Shown here in pieces: positions 20,280 to 31,199 of a DNA stretch of 64,000 nt. The notes below the pieces were generated by a model. It searched no databases. It saw only the letters and a program-made list of their open reading frames with translations, and had not been told where the DNA came from. Position 1 is the stretch's first letter; every line of letters starts with the position of its first letter. The stretch spans positions 15,462,901 to 15,526,900 of the forward strand of contig NC_080716.1 in NCBI RefSeq assembly GCF_019097595.1. The letters are read 5' to 3'. This DNA is from Hemibagrus wyckioides. Taxonomy: Eukaryota; Chordata; Actinopteri; Siluriformes; Bagridae. A program made the translations under genes and the position numbers.

Positions 20280-20960
20280 ACACGAAAATTCTAACATGTA
20301 CCTTTGTAATATAAGAAGACTGCTGATGTTCTTCATCCAACTGCCCTTCATTTCCTATACACCGAGAGTATTGTCTCTGAACAGGACTCTAATAATATCA
20401 AAGGTATTTTACTACTTTCTGAGCCCTATGCAAACAGTTTTAATGGGCCACTTATAAACTTCCTTTTTGTCTGGCCCAGATCTGGCCCACCCAATTACAC
20501 TCGGCCCACATACCACAAAGAATGACGGCCCTTTGGTGGCCCATATCTAGTTTGCCAGAGGTGGGCCAAACATGGGCCAGCACTGGGCCACACCACATAA
20601 ACCAAAGCATAACCAGGTCACATCTGGCATGCTATCATATAAACAGTGCCATCACTGCCAGACCTGGTCTGCATCTGGTTGACATACCACTTGCCATGCC
20701 AGAACTCAGCCAGCAGTGCTGGCTCAATACCAGATGTGGCCCAGACCCATCTACATGTATACAAACTCCTGGTTAATGCTCCACTGAAATCCACAACAAA
20801 GAACTATTAGATAAACGTTCAGCATGAAGTCAGAAATAAGCAGAAAAGTGCAAGAACATGCTATAGCCAAACAAGAACATCAACTTTATTAATAATTTTA
20901 GCATCAACTTTCAAAAGCTGCTGGGGCAGGTATATTTGTCAAGACAATTAATATGCACAT
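20280..20960. repeat. Local low-copy repeat, copy A
   Basis: Matches copies B and C over blocks such as 'gagagtattgtctctg', 'tttactactttctgag', 'aaatccacaacaaag' and 'catcaactttcaaaagctg'. It is interrupted at about 20,470-20,758 by a GGCCCA-rich sequence. No known family recognised. An AATAAA-like signal sits in the minus orientation near 20,890. Confidence 0.75.
20470..20758. repeat. GGCCCA/TGGGCC-rich insertion in copy A
   Basis: Contains many TGGGCCA/TGGCCCA half-sites (for example at 20,472, 20,507, 20,538, 20,571, 20,585). Copies B and C lack it at the same point, so it was inserted. It resembles a widespread fish repeat with tggcccac motifs. Confidence 0.6.
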
Positions 20961-20971
20961 AAAAAATAGAT

Positions 20972-21720
20972 GAATATTTATAATAGGTAAATATTTCATA
21001 TATTTCTTATACATAATGGCAAGCAACACATACAAGTAATTCAAAAACAAACAAAAAAATCCTGTAGTAAGATGTAAGAATACTGCTGATGGTCTTGAGA
21101 CAACTGCCTTTCATTTCATGTACACAGAGAGTATTGTCTCTGGACACGACTCTCATAATATCAAAGATATATTACTACTTTCTGAACCCTGTGCAAACAG
21201 TTTCAATGGGCGACTTGCCAACTTTCTTTTTGTCTAGGCATACATCATGGTTAATGTTCCAGTGAAATCCCCAACAAAGAGCTATCAGATAAACATTCAG
21301 CATTGAGTCAGAAATAATAGGAAAATTGTAAGCACATTGTACAGCCAAACAAGAACATCAAGTTTATTAACAACTGTAGCATCAACTTTCAAAAGCTGCT
21401 GGGGAAGGTATATTTGTCAAGACAATGAATATGCACATAAAAAATAGATAAATAATCACAAATGCATGGAGCAATGACATGACAGATTCACAGTAGGCAC
21501 ATTGTGCAATTTATTAATACATTAGTTCTCCAGTTTAAGTGACTGATACACAAAAGATCTTCTAAAAAAATCAGAATTGCTGAACCTTTCACAATAAATA
21601 ACTGTGATTACTGACAACTGTGACTATGATTTTTTATTTTTATTTTTTTTTACCAATCTCTATGGATCAAGGTCTCTCAGAGGAGCAGGATTTGCTAGCC
21701 ATTTAGCATCATTGTAGGAA
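20972..21720. repeat. Local low-copy repeat, copy B
   Basis: The most complete copy. It has the common start 'ggtaaatatttcatatattt', a middle shared with A and C, and the exon-like block at 21,650-21,720. Divergence from A and C is visible but moderate. Confidence 0.75.
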
Positions 21721-22031
21721 AAAAGACAAGCCAAAATAAGGATTGGATATTTCCTGATATCCTAATGGCCAGTCTGGGCCTGGTGGTGCTGCAGGTTATT
21801 CTCCTCACAGCTCCAGGGTTCTTTGAGCTTATGGTACCAAAAACAAATTATATGATTGTTGCTTTCATTTACTGCATCAATTCATATAATCTGATCCTTA
21901 AACACCCCTAGGTGTGAATATGTGAGTGCATGGGTTCCTGTGACTGGCGGATGAAGGATGACCAGGAAGATGAATATGAATCTTTTGAAGGATGTGTGGC
22001 ATCACTGCATAAGTTATGCACCACACCTTAC

Positions 22032-22041
22032 CTTGAACTCT
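22032..22041 (-). pseudogene. alox: Lipoxygenase exon 6, 3' end after LINE insertion
   Basis: On the minus strand GAGTTCAAG (EFK) is followed directly by the donor gtaagg. ALOX exon 6 ends with a similar -E-x-K just before the AGNIY of exon 7. The LINE tail (repeated aatttg units) abuts it. The few bases before GAG (to about 22,052) could be exon or LINE tail. Confidence 0.65.
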
Positions 22042-22368
22042 TTATTCAAATTCAAATTTTATTCGTCACATACAAAATCATACACAGTATGACATGTAGT
22101 GAAATGCTTATTACGACTGTCCTACATTTGAAGAAGAGTATAAAGTATAAAGTAAAGTGTGTGGACAAGAAAAGTATAGGGATAAAGGCAATAAAAATGT
22201 AAATGGAAAAATAGGAAGAAAAAAAACTCTTTGTAGAAATTAAAGACATGATAAGTTATGAAAAACACCAATAGTTACGCAAAGCCGATTGTGTATCGGA
22301 TATACATATACAAATATATGTGTATGTAAAAATATAAATATATAAAAATGTGTACATAATATAAACAT

Positions 22369-22682
22369 TGTCACAGGCTCGTCGACCTCAACCGCACCCC
22401 CGCGCTCCCAATCACCAGACTTTTAATCATCACCACCTGCACTCAATCCCACGGTGCTATTTAAAGCGCTCACTCGCCGAGGGCAGCGGCGAGTATTAAG
22501 ACTGTTTAGGTATAAGTGCCGTAAGTGCATGCTCTGGTTATCTGCTTGCCTGCCTTTACTGATTTACCTGAGTTACGTTTTGTCTACCTGCCCATTTGCC
22601 TTTTTTCTGAGGTACGCCTTGCATTCTACCAGCCTGAGTTAATTAAATCACGTCTCTCTGCCTCCTGAGTTTCACTGTTACA
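22369..22682 (+). repeat. Solo LTR of a gypsy (sushi-like) element
   Basis: A 314-bp sequence from TGTCACAGGCTC to TTTCACTGTTACA is flanked by AACAT on both sides (22364-22368, 22683-22687), a 5-bp target duplication. It has a TATA-like box (tatttaaa, 22458-22465) and, 7 bases on, a 7-bp hairpin (actcgcc / ggcgagt, 22472-22494). The same layout is found in the LTRs at 27,160 and 31,632. No internal region is present, so the rest was lost by LTR-LTR recombination. Confidence 0.85.
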
Positions 22683-22849
22683 AACATAGTATAAACATAA
22701 TAATATAATACAATATATTATAAACAGTATATTATATATAATACAATAGTAAAATAATATAATAGTACAATAATATATCTATAACTATAAAATGATAATA
22801 ATAATTTGATAATATAATATAATGTAATACTTATAAAAATATATGAATA

Positions 22850-22913
<64 letters not shown>

Positions 22914-22942
22914 GTATACATATATATATATATATAATACGG
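22850..22942. repeat. (TA)n microsatellite
   Basis: Almost pure TA over about 85 bases with a 'tacgtataca' break at about 22,911. Confidence 0.97.
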
Positions 22943-23104
22943 TATGTAAAGTGACGGTGCAGTATGCCCACAAAGATGTCCAGTGAGTGTGGTTATTGTG
23001 TGTGCAGAGTAGTGCAGGGTATACAAGTAGTGCAATTTCTGTGTGCAACAATCAGCTGAGGTAGAATGTAATGTTCATGTGTGGGGTAAGTCTAGAAAGT
23101 CCAG

Positions 23105-24286
23105 GTACTAGGTCTTCTGATTGAGGGCCCAAATGGCCTGCGGGAAGATTCTCCTCATTCGCTCTGTGTTTGCCTTCAAGGAACGGAAATGTTTCCCTGA
23201 CCGCAACAGAGAGAAGAGTCCATTGTTGGGATGGCTGAGGTCCTTCATTATCTTCCTGGCCTTAGTCCAGCACCACTTGCTGTATATAGTGTCCAGGTCA
23301 GGAAGCTTGGTGCGGATGGTACGCTCGGCTGATCGCACCACCCTCTGGAGAGCTTGCCTGTCCTGTTTGGTGCTGTTTCCAAACCAGGCAGTGATACTTC
23401 CCGTCAGGATGCTCTCAATGGTGCAGGTGTAGAATGTCTTTAGCACCTTTGAGGGCAGTTTAAAGTCCTTTAGGCATCTAAGATGATAAAGACTCTGCTG
23501 GGCCTTCTTCACCAGGGTGTTAACGTGAGAGGACCATGTCAGGTCCTGCGTGATATAAACACCTAGATACCGGAAACTGTCCACTCTCTCCACTGGGGAC
23601 CCGTTGATAATCAGGGGCTGTTAATTCCTCTCCTGCTTGGTCCTGAAGTCCACTATCAGCTCCTTAGTCTTGCTGACGTTCAGGAGGAGATTGCTGGCCT
23701 GGCACCATAATTCCAGGTTTCTAACCTCCTCTAGGTAGGCCGTCTCATCGTTGTTGGAGATCAGACCCACCACCACAGTATCGTCCGCAAACTTAATGAT
23801 GTTGTTGGAGCTGGAAGTGGCCACACAGTCGTAGGTGTACAGAGAGTACAGGAGGGGGCTCAGAACACAACCCTGGGGGGCTCCAGTGCTGAGGGTAAGT
23901 GAGGGTGAGACATGGTTGCCCAACCGTACCGCCTGTGGTCTGTCTGTCAAGTTGGAGATCCAGCAACACAGGGATGGGCTGAGGCCCAGGATCTCCAACT
24001 TAGTGGTGAGTATGGAGGGAATTATGGTGTTAAACACTGAACTGTAGTCAACAAACAGCATTTTGACATAATTCCCCCTTCTGCTGTCCAGATGGCTCAG
24101 GGCTGCATGATGGAGGTGTGCAATGGTGTCCTCAATAGATCGGTTGGGACGGTACGTGAACTGTAGCGGGTCCAAGGTGGCAGGTAGGGAAGAAGTGATG
24201 AAGTCTCTGTTTAGTCCTTCGAAGCACTTCATCACTACTGAGGTAAGGGCCACTGAGCGGTAGTTGTTCAGGCAGTTGTTCAGGAT
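23105..24286 (-). pseudogene. LINE reverse transcriptase, C-terminal two thirds
   Basis: Two minus-strand frames (24,286-23,621 and 23,593-23,108) carry 'FTYRPNRSIEDTIAHLHHAA', 'MLFVDYSSVFNTI', '[15 protein letters not shown]', the catalytic IKFADDTVVVGLIS, 'SKTKELIVDF', and after a short break 'RYLGVYITQDLTWSSH' and 'ITAWFGN'. The N-terminal endonuclease and RT fingers are missing. The stop near 23,620 separates the two parts. Confidence 0.85.
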
Positions 24287-24438
24287 GGTGTTGGGGCTTA
24301 AGAAGGCCTGCACCATGTCTCCAGAGACGGGGAAGTTGGAAGGCAGTTGAATGCACTTCTGGATCCTCCGTGGATTTGACCCATTCAGGAACTGATGGCC
24401 AAAAAAACAGTCTTCTTTCCAATGTTCCATAACGTATT
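24287..24438 (-). pseudogene. alox: Lipoxygenase exon 6, 5' part (cut by LINE)
   Basis: On the minus strand an acceptor (gttattag) ends at 24439. The exon reads EYVMEHWKEDCFFGHQFLNG and goes on with NP-RRIQKC and LPSNFPV-GDMVQ, typical of ALOX exon 6 ('HW-eD-fFGyQfLNGsNP--I--C--lP-nFPV'). It is open for 50 codons and then changes to LINE sequence after SPNT. Together with 22,032-22,041 the length approaches the usual 173 bp. Confidence 0.92.
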
Positions 24439-24633
24439 CTAATAACATTCATAACACATTTAACAATTAGTAAGCATCATGGTGTGTTGTGTACAGTTCA
24501 TTGTAAATATTTTTGCCAATATGCTAGAATGAAGCTGATTAAAAATCACTTGTAAATGGTGGACAATAAGGTCACAGCTACAATACCAGCAATGGGACCC
24601 TGTAATTTCCAAAAATTTGTTTAATTCCAAAAA

Positions 24634-24724
24634 AAATTCCAAAAAAATTGTTTAATATCATCCAGATCTTCCCATGACCTTCCAAACCAGATGACCAGCT
24701 TCTTTAGAGACATCTCTATGATCC
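24634..24724 (-). pseudogene. alox: Lipoxygenase exon 4 fragment
   Basis: The minus strand reads IIEMSLKKLVIWFGRSWEDL, then DDIKQFFW, matching the family's '-IEM-L--L---W-SWDD--DF-K-FW' segment. The 5' part of the exon is missing or degraded: an in-frame stop appears just upstream. The 3' end carries a duplicated 'tttttttggaatt', which spoils the frame. Exon 5 is not found between here and exon 6. Confidence 0.75.
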
Positions 24725-24886
24725 TAAAGGTGATTCAATTAAATATATGTACTCTGCTTAAATGTACACATTACTGTGATGCTTTGTTGAGACTAATAAG
24801 GCATTTAGGTTGAGATGTGTAAGACTTAAATAATGCTGTTTTTATGGAGTAACTCTAAACAAAATAAAGATGATAAAATAATTCAC

Positions 24887-24980
24887 TGCTTCTCATTGGC
24901 AAAGTGAGCATCCTGGGGAAGATCTGCCACGGATTTGGCGTCTATGCATTTAGGAATTCCTGGAGCCCCAGACTTGCCAT
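24887..24980 (-). pseudogene. alox: Lipoxygenase exon 3
   Basis: The minus strand runs from acceptor (gttatgttag) to donor (agca|gtgaat at 24887/24886) and reads GAPGIPKCIDAKSVADLPQD, then AHFANEK. This matches the family stretch '-PG-P--IDAKS--DLP-D--F--EK'. At 94 bp it is slightly longer than the usual 82 bp. The conserved Trp before 'PG' is missing. Confidence 0.82.
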
Positions 24981-25154
24981 CTAACATAACATAACACAAA
25001 TAAACACCAGTTATATAAACAAACAGCAAACAAAGACTGCGTAATAATGCATGTATTTCATTAAGGCCCAAGAAATTAACAACATTTCTACAAAAGTTTC
25101 AAACTCATAATTCTGTCTAAAGTTAATGCAAGAGAAGTCAGATTCAACTAAACA

Positions 25155-25541
25155 TTGACATGGTAAATATTTCACATATTTCTTGTACATAATGGCAATT
25201 AACACATACAAGTAATTCAAAAAAAAAAAAAACATCCTGCAGTAAGATGTAAGAATACTGCTAATGGTCTTCAGCCTTTCATTTCATGTACACAGAGAGT
25301 ATTGTCTCTGGACACGACTCTGATAATATCAAAGATATTTTACTACTTTCTGAGCCCTGTGCAAACAGTTTCAATGGGCCACTTGCCAACTTTCTTTTTG
25401 TCTAGGCATACATTCTGGTTAATGTTCCAATGAAATCCACAACAAAGAGCTATCAGATAAATGAAGACAGAAATAATAAGAAAAGTGCAAGCAAATCCTA
25501 CAACCAAACAAAAACATCCACATTATTAACAATTGTAGCAT
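25155..25541. repeat. Local low-copy repeat, copy C (left half)
   Basis: Starts 'ggtaaatatttcacatattt' and follows copy B through 'aaatccacaacaaagagcta' to 'ttgtagcat' at 25,541. There a LINE interrupts it, and the copy resumes at 32,038. Confidence 0.8.
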
Positions 25542-25599
25542 AGCTTCAATTGATTGTTGTAGATCGCCTGATTGTAGATTGCTTACAAAATCACATAGG

Positions 25600-26620
25600 T
25601 ATGCAGGGACAGGCATTAAAATGGTTTAGATCCTACCTGTCTGATTGATACCACTTTGTAGATTTAAATGAAGAACTGTCTAGTGTAGTGCCAGTGAAAT
25701 ACGGGGTCCCACAAGGATCAGTTTTAGGACCTCTGTTTTTCTCTGTATACATACTTCCATTTGGTAACATCATTAGAAGGCATGGGATTAGTTTTCATTG
25801 TTATGCCGATGATACCCAGTTATATATCTCATCAAAACCAGATGAAATATCTAATTTGTCTAGATTAACTGAGTATGTTAAAGATATTAAAGATTGGATG
25901 ACCGATAATTTTCTATTACTAAATTCTGATAAGACAAAGATATTACTTATTGGTCCAAAAACTAGTACACAGCTCTCGCAATTCAGCTTGCATTTAGAAG
26001 GATGTACTATTACTACTAGTTCAACAGTGAAAGACCTGGGTGTAATATTAGACAGCAAGTTGTCCTTTAAATATCATTTTTCCAGTATTACAAAAACAGC
26101 CTTCTTTCATCTTAGAAATATTGCCAAGTTTAGGAACATTTTATCTGTATCTGATGCAGAAAAGTTAGTTCATGCATTCATGACCTCCAGACTGGACTAT
26201 TGTAATGCATTGCTAGGTGGTTGTCCTGCATCTTAAATAAACAAGCTACAGTTAGTCCAGAATGCAGCCGCCAGAGTTCTTACCAGGTCAAGAAAATGAT
26301 CATATAACCCCAATATTATCATCCCTGCACTGGCTACCTGTTAAGTTTAGAATTGACTATAAATCAGCACTACTTACGTTCAAGGCTCTAAATGGTTTAG
26401 CTCCCACATATCTAGCCAGTCTTCTAACACATTACAATCCACCACACTCTTTAAGATCACAAAACTCCAGACTTCTGGTAGTTCCCAGAATATCAAAGTC
26501 CACAAAAGGGGGTAGAGCATTTTCGTATTTAGCTAAATGTATTTACCTAAACTTTGAAATAGCCGTCCTGACAGTTTTTGGGGCTCAGACACATTCTCCC
26601 TGTTTAAACATAGACTAAAG
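25600..26620 (+). pseudogene. LINE reverse transcriptase fragment
   Basis: Frames at 25,616-26,236 and 26,262-26,618 carry 'YGVPQGSVLGPLFFSVYILP', the catalytic YADDTQLYIS at about 25,801, 'KTKILLIG', 'VKDLGVILDSKLSF' and 'SRLDYCNALLGGCP', then 'LHWLPVKFRIDYKSALLTFK' and 'YLASLLTHYNP'. The two frames are separated by a stop at 26,234-26,236. The endonuclease and the N-terminal part of RT are missing. Confidence 0.85.
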
Positions 26621-27159
26621 ACTTGTTTCTTTAGCCTGGCATACATTTAACACATCCCATAACCTTGTGCTCCAGTACATCTGATTAAATGCACATTATC
26701 ATCTAGTGCTGCTAATATTATAAACAGCAGCTACGCTAATTCTGTTCCATTGTTTCCCTTCTTCTACCCATCCCGAGGCATATAGAGACTGTGCCGGCTC
26801 CAGTGGCATCCGGAGATGGACCAGCTCCAGCTGCTTTGTTCTGCTTTGTGAGGATTGGGGTATTCAAAGCAACGCCGTGGACGACAACAATCTCCATATT
26901 ACTTTACATTATATTCTACACATACTGTATCGGCATCACACAATTGACTACACATAAATGCGCAATATAACCACACTCTCCGCTGTCGCCGAAATGAGGA
27001 TGGGTTCCCTTTTGAGTCTGGTTCCTCTCAAGGTTTCTTCTCATACCATCTAAGGGAGTTTTTCCTTGCCACAGTAGCCTCAGTCACCTCAGGCTTGCTC
27101 ACTTGGGATAACATCTAGGACTATTTGTCTGTTTATATGTTTGTTGTTTCCTTATGTTG

Positions 27160-27495
27160 TGTCAGGGTTGTGTAGAGGGATGAGCCAGGAGCATGTGGTA
27201 AGTGCACAACCAAGGCTTTACTTTATTTACAACTTTTATTTACAACAGGCAAAATCTAAGAAAGACGGGAAAACCCAACACAGGTCACTGCCGCTGCAGG
27301 TGATGGATAAGAGCCTGAAAGAGAGAATAAAGGGAAACAAAATGTCTAGTATGCCACTAACAGTGTTCAATACTCACCACTGTCTCTGGCAGGTATTGGG
27401 CTTAAATAGTCTCTGGCTAATTGCCTGCAGGTGCATCATCAGCACTCAGGTGATTGGGGCATGGTGACGTCACTGAGTCCGGCAGGTCCAAGACA
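27160..27495 (-). repeat. LTR of sushi-type element (3' LTR in element sense)
   Basis: From TGTCAGGGTTG to AAGACA. It has a 12-bp extra segment (near 27,225) relative to the other LTR and a number of substitutions. Confidence 0.88.
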
Positions 27496-27539
27496 TCCGA
27501 GACCGACAACGGGGGTGGCCGCAGCCCCTGGGAGCGGGC

Positions 27540-27660
27540 CGATCCGGTCAACGTTGGTGGAACTCGGAGATGAGCGCGGGGTCGAGGATGTCCTCAAGGT
27601 TCACCCCCGATCTTCGCTCGGGACCATACCCTTCCCAGTCGACAAGGTACTGGAGTTGTT
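27540..27660 (-). pseudogene. pol: Chromodomain, C-terminal half
   Basis: The minus strand reads [20 protein letters not shown] followed by EDILDPALI and a stop after EFHQR. This is the second half of the integrase-linked chromodomain of sushi-type elements. The first half lies at about 28,445-28,530. Confidence 0.85.
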
Positions 27661-28444
27661 GGAGAGAAATTATATACCTAGCTTAGAATTATATACCTAG
27701 CTTTGAATTGGCCTAAAAGTAATATACTTAGTTTTAATTTATCAGTATTCTGCCTAAAAGTAGTATCTATCTATCAAAATTATTTAGCTATTGATTAAAT
27801 AGCTGGCTTGCTTTGATTAATACAAGTCTATAACAATCAACTATAACCTTTATAATAATCATGCAGAACCATTAATATTAGCATGCTAGTATAATATTCA
27901 CAGAGACTGGACATAGAAAAAGAGAAAACATTAGAAGTTACAGCAGAGTGAGGTGCATATCGTGTGACTATGTAATCTTAAATAAAGCTTTGCAGGCACT
28001 AAGAAAAAAAAGGCAATGAAACACTTAAAGGCTCAGGGCCCAAGATATGCACTAAGGCAAGGGGAAAACAGTGGGTGACGAGCCAGGTTACTGTGATATG
28101 ATAGTGGTGGGCTGTTAGGGCAATGTGATCTAGTCTATGGTAAACAACAGCATTGGAACGCCAGCGATGAAGCGCAGAGGATATAAGACAGCATAATTGC
28201 AAAGCTTTCTTAAACATAGCAGCACATCTAACCATCTAACATGGATCAAGCAGTCAAAAAATAATAATAATAATGTCAAAATAACGTAGAAGAAGAGACC
28301 AGGGTATAAAATAAGGGATTTCTGTTATTTTATAATATATATAATATAATATAATATATTATAAGTATTTGATAGTTAATTGAGCACATTGGGTAAGATT
28401 ATGGACAAAATAGAAACTGACACAATCTAAAATTCCACCCTGTG
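27661..28444. other. Unidentified insertion of about 790 bp within the chromodomain
   Basis: AT-rich sequence separates the two halves of the chromodomain. It contains near-duplicate 'attatatacctagctt' at about 27,669 and 27,688, a (ATA)n run near 28,260 and a TA-rich stretch near 28,335. No coding frame, TIR or target duplication was recognised. It could be a non-autonomous transposon. Confidence 0.5.
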
Positions 28445-29587
28445 ATATGTACACTCGGTGCCCCATCGCCGCGAGTCAAGGATATCTCGGACTCAGTAGA
28501 CTGCATCGTCTGTGTCCACCTGGGGCTGCTGTGACGCAGCCGGCTCTGTGGAAGGAGGAAGAAGAGGATCAATATATTGTTTCAGGAAGGATGTGTGAAA
28601 TGTAGGTGAGATCTGATAGCGCGCCGGCAGATTGAGCTCGTATGTCACGTCATTCATGGCCCGTTGAATAGTGAATGGACCTATGTAGCAGGGACTTAAT
28701 TTTTTACAGGGAAGCTTGAGTCACAGGTCCCGTGTAGAGAGCCAGACCTTGTTGTCAGGCAGGTATAGTGGCGCTTCCCTCTGGTGGGTATCAGCCTGGC
28801 GTTTATGCCGGCGCACAGCATGGTGCAGGTGTGTATGCGTTGACTCCCAGACCCTCTCACTCTCTCTGAACCAATAGTCCACAGCTGGGATTTCGGAAGG
28901 TTCGCCTGACCACGGGAACAGAGGCGGCTGATAACCGAGCACGCGCTGGAAAGGAGTAAGCCCCGTAGCTTCCTGGCAGAGTGAGTTCTGCGCATACTCG
29001 GCCCAGAGCAGGTATTGGCTCCAGTTCTCCTGATGGTCCCGGCAGTAGGCTCGAAGATAGCGCCCGATCTCTTGTATTTTGCGCTCAGTCTGGCCGTTAG
29101 TCTGTGGATGATAACCAGAAGAGAGATTTACTGCTACGCCCAATTACTTAAAGAAGTTGCGCCACACCTTGGAGGTGAACTGGGGTCCTCTGTCCGATAC
29201 GATATCCTCCGGGATGCCATAGTGTCGGAAAAAGTGGTGGAAGAGGGCCTCCGCGGTCTCCAAGACTGTAGGTAAACCTCGGAGTGGTAGCAGTTTACAC
29301 ACCTTGGAAAACCTGTGTACTACGACAAGAATGGTGGTATAACCGTCGTAGGAGGGCAAGTCGGTGGCGAAATTGATCCCCAGGTGAGACCAGGGTCGAT
29401 GGGGAATCGGAAGTGGTACAAGCTTGCTCTCAGGTAGACGGCGTGGCATGGAAATGACGGTGCAGACCGAGCATCCTTTTATGGATCGCGCCACTTCTCG
29501 CACCATGTTAGGCCACCAATACATGTCTCGAAGGAGTGAGAGGGTTCTCTGTCTGCTCGGATGTCCCGAGCCTGGAGAGGAGTGCAC
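28445..29587 (-). pseudogene. pol: Sushi-type integrase and chromodomain start
   Basis: From 29,587 downwards the minus strand holds the zinc domain end ([20 protein letters not shown], then CSVCTVI), the core start '[17 protein letters not shown]' and '[11 protein letters not shown]'. After a shift near 29,144 it gives '[19 protein letters not shown]' with the third acidic residue. The first catalytic Asp appears as Asn in 'GINFAT', where the family has 'DFVT'. The C-terminal barrel is in a further frame, and 'VRDILDSRRWG' starts the chromodomain at about 28,480. Confidence 0.85.
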
Positions 29588-29589
29588 CT

Positions 29590-30464
29590 GAGTCTAACAG
29601 GAGTAGACAGTGGGACGAGGGCATGTACATTTTCCCCTCCAGGGTTCCTGGTGGAGCAGGTTCTTCTGAAGTGGCGGCACGGATCTCCTCATCAAGGTTC
29701 CAAAGAATAGGGCAGACGAAGAGGTCTGCAGGCAGAATGGGCTCAAGTACTTCCGATTTCAGATCAGAGGAATGGGCACGCGACAGGGCATCGGCTTTGG
29801 AGTTTTTATGGCCAGGGCGATATGTGATCTTGAACTGAAACCGAGTGAAGAACAGGGCCCAGCAAGCTTGGCGAGGGTTTAGCCGCCTGGCTTCCCCGAG
29901 GTACTGAAGATTTTTATGGTCTGTGATCACTTCAAAAGGATGCTCCGCACCCTCCAGCCAGTGCTGCCACTCTTCTAATGCCAACTTGATGGCTAATAAC
30001 TCACTATTACCTATATCGTAGTTCTGATCTAATTCACACTTCTCCAGCTTGAGGTAAAGGTGGTGGCGGCGGAGACGTGCTAGCATCTGCCGGACATGAT
30101 GGACATGATCGGTCCGATTGGGAGAATAGATCAAAATGTCATCAATATACACCATCACGAACCAATGAAGCATGTCCCGAAGTATCTCGTTCATGAAGTT
30201 TTGGAACACGGATGGTGTGTAGGGCATGACTCGATACTCGTAATGGCCGGCAGGTGTGATAAAGGCCGTCTTCCATTCATCCCCGCGGTGGATTCGGATC
30301 AAGTTATATGCGCTTCGCAGGTCAAGCTTGGTAAAGATGCGCACTCCCCGAAGTTCCTTGAGTGCTGCGGGGACCAGAGGCAGGGGGTAAGCTAACTTTA
30401 CTGTTTGGGAATTTAAACTCCAGTAATCTATACATGGCCTCAGCCCCCCATCCTTCTTAGCCAC
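29590..30464 (-). pseudogene. pol: Sushi-type reverse transcriptase and RNase H
   Basis: It starts '[16 protein letters not shown]' (about 30,455) and carries '[15 protein letters not shown]', '[15 protein letters not shown]', '[15 protein letters not shown]' and catalytic YIDDILIYS (about 30,150). A block is deleted near 30,030: the frame jumps from 'LYLKLEKCE' to RNase H '[18 protein letters not shown]'. RNase H continues with '[11 protein letters not shown]' and ends '[17 protein letters not shown]'. The deletion removes the RT thumb and connection and the start of RNase H. The frame happens to be kept across it. Confidence 0.88.
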
Positions 30465-31140
30465 AAAGCTTCCCTGATGTATTCCTTCATTGCTTTCTGT
30501 TCCGGGACAGACAGAGGGTAGATGTGCCCCTTGGGCATCTTAGCGTCGGGAAGGAGTTCTACTGCGCAATCCCATGGCCGGTGTGGAGGTAGTTTAGTGG
30601 CGGCGGATTTACAAAAGACATCGCGGAAGCTCCGATATTCACTCGGGGGTTCTATGGAGATGGAACTTTGAGGGCTCTCCACTGTTGTTGATCCCAGGAT
30701 CAGTCCTTCAGGAGCCACGACTGGGAGCATGCGTAGGCAGGACCAGAAGCAGTAGTCGCTCCACTGGTCAATACTCCCTTCACTCCACCGGATGTTAGGT
30801 TGGTGGAGAGCCAACCAGGGGCGTCCCAGAACAATGTCCACGCGAGATTTCTCCAGCACCAGGAAGGATAACGTCTCTTCATGGAGCACGCCAATACGGA
30901 GGTTCAGTTCGGGAGTGATCCACTTTATCAGACTGTGGCCCAGTGGCTTTCCCTGTATCGTGGTGATCCGATAATGCTTGGGGCTCGGCTGCCGGGGTAT
31001 ATGACAGGCAGACAGGACCCGGGAGGATATAAAGTTTCCTGATGCTCCCGAGTCGAAGAGCACCTTTACTGGATGAGAGTGAGAGCGGACAATCAGAGCA
31101 GCATCGTGATACCGTGGATTGAATATCACCGAAGCACAGC
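30465..31140 (-). pseudogene. pol: Sushi-type protease region
   Basis: The minus strand reads HPVKVLFDSGASGNFISSRV (about 31,080-31,020, DSGA signature), then 'VDIVLGRPWLALHQPNI'. It leads towards RT with '[21 protein letters not shown]' in two pieces. A frameshift near 30,450 separates it from RT. Family member by the DSG active site and the 'LG-PWL--H-P-I-W' flap partner. Confidence 0.85.
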
Positions 31141-31199
31141 GTATACTCGCAGATGGTGTTCTTGCCTTACCGTAGGGTGAACAGCTCATCTTGAACTCA

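Larger units (their letters stand above)
22042..24286 (-). mobile_element. 5'-truncated LINE inserted in lipoxygenase exon 6
   Basis: The minus-strand element starts inside the reverse transcriptase at about 24,286 and ends with a short tandem tail (aatttgaatttgaat) at about 22,045. It is related to the LINE at 12,434-15,432. A solo LTR (22,369-22,682) and a long TA tract (22,850-22,940) sit in its 3' part. The exon sequence continues on both sides, so the insertion hit coding sequence. No clear target duplication found. Confidence 0.85.

Noticed and set aside
22718..23051. Open frames rich in Ile-Tyr
   Set aside because: They translate a (TA)n microsatellite.
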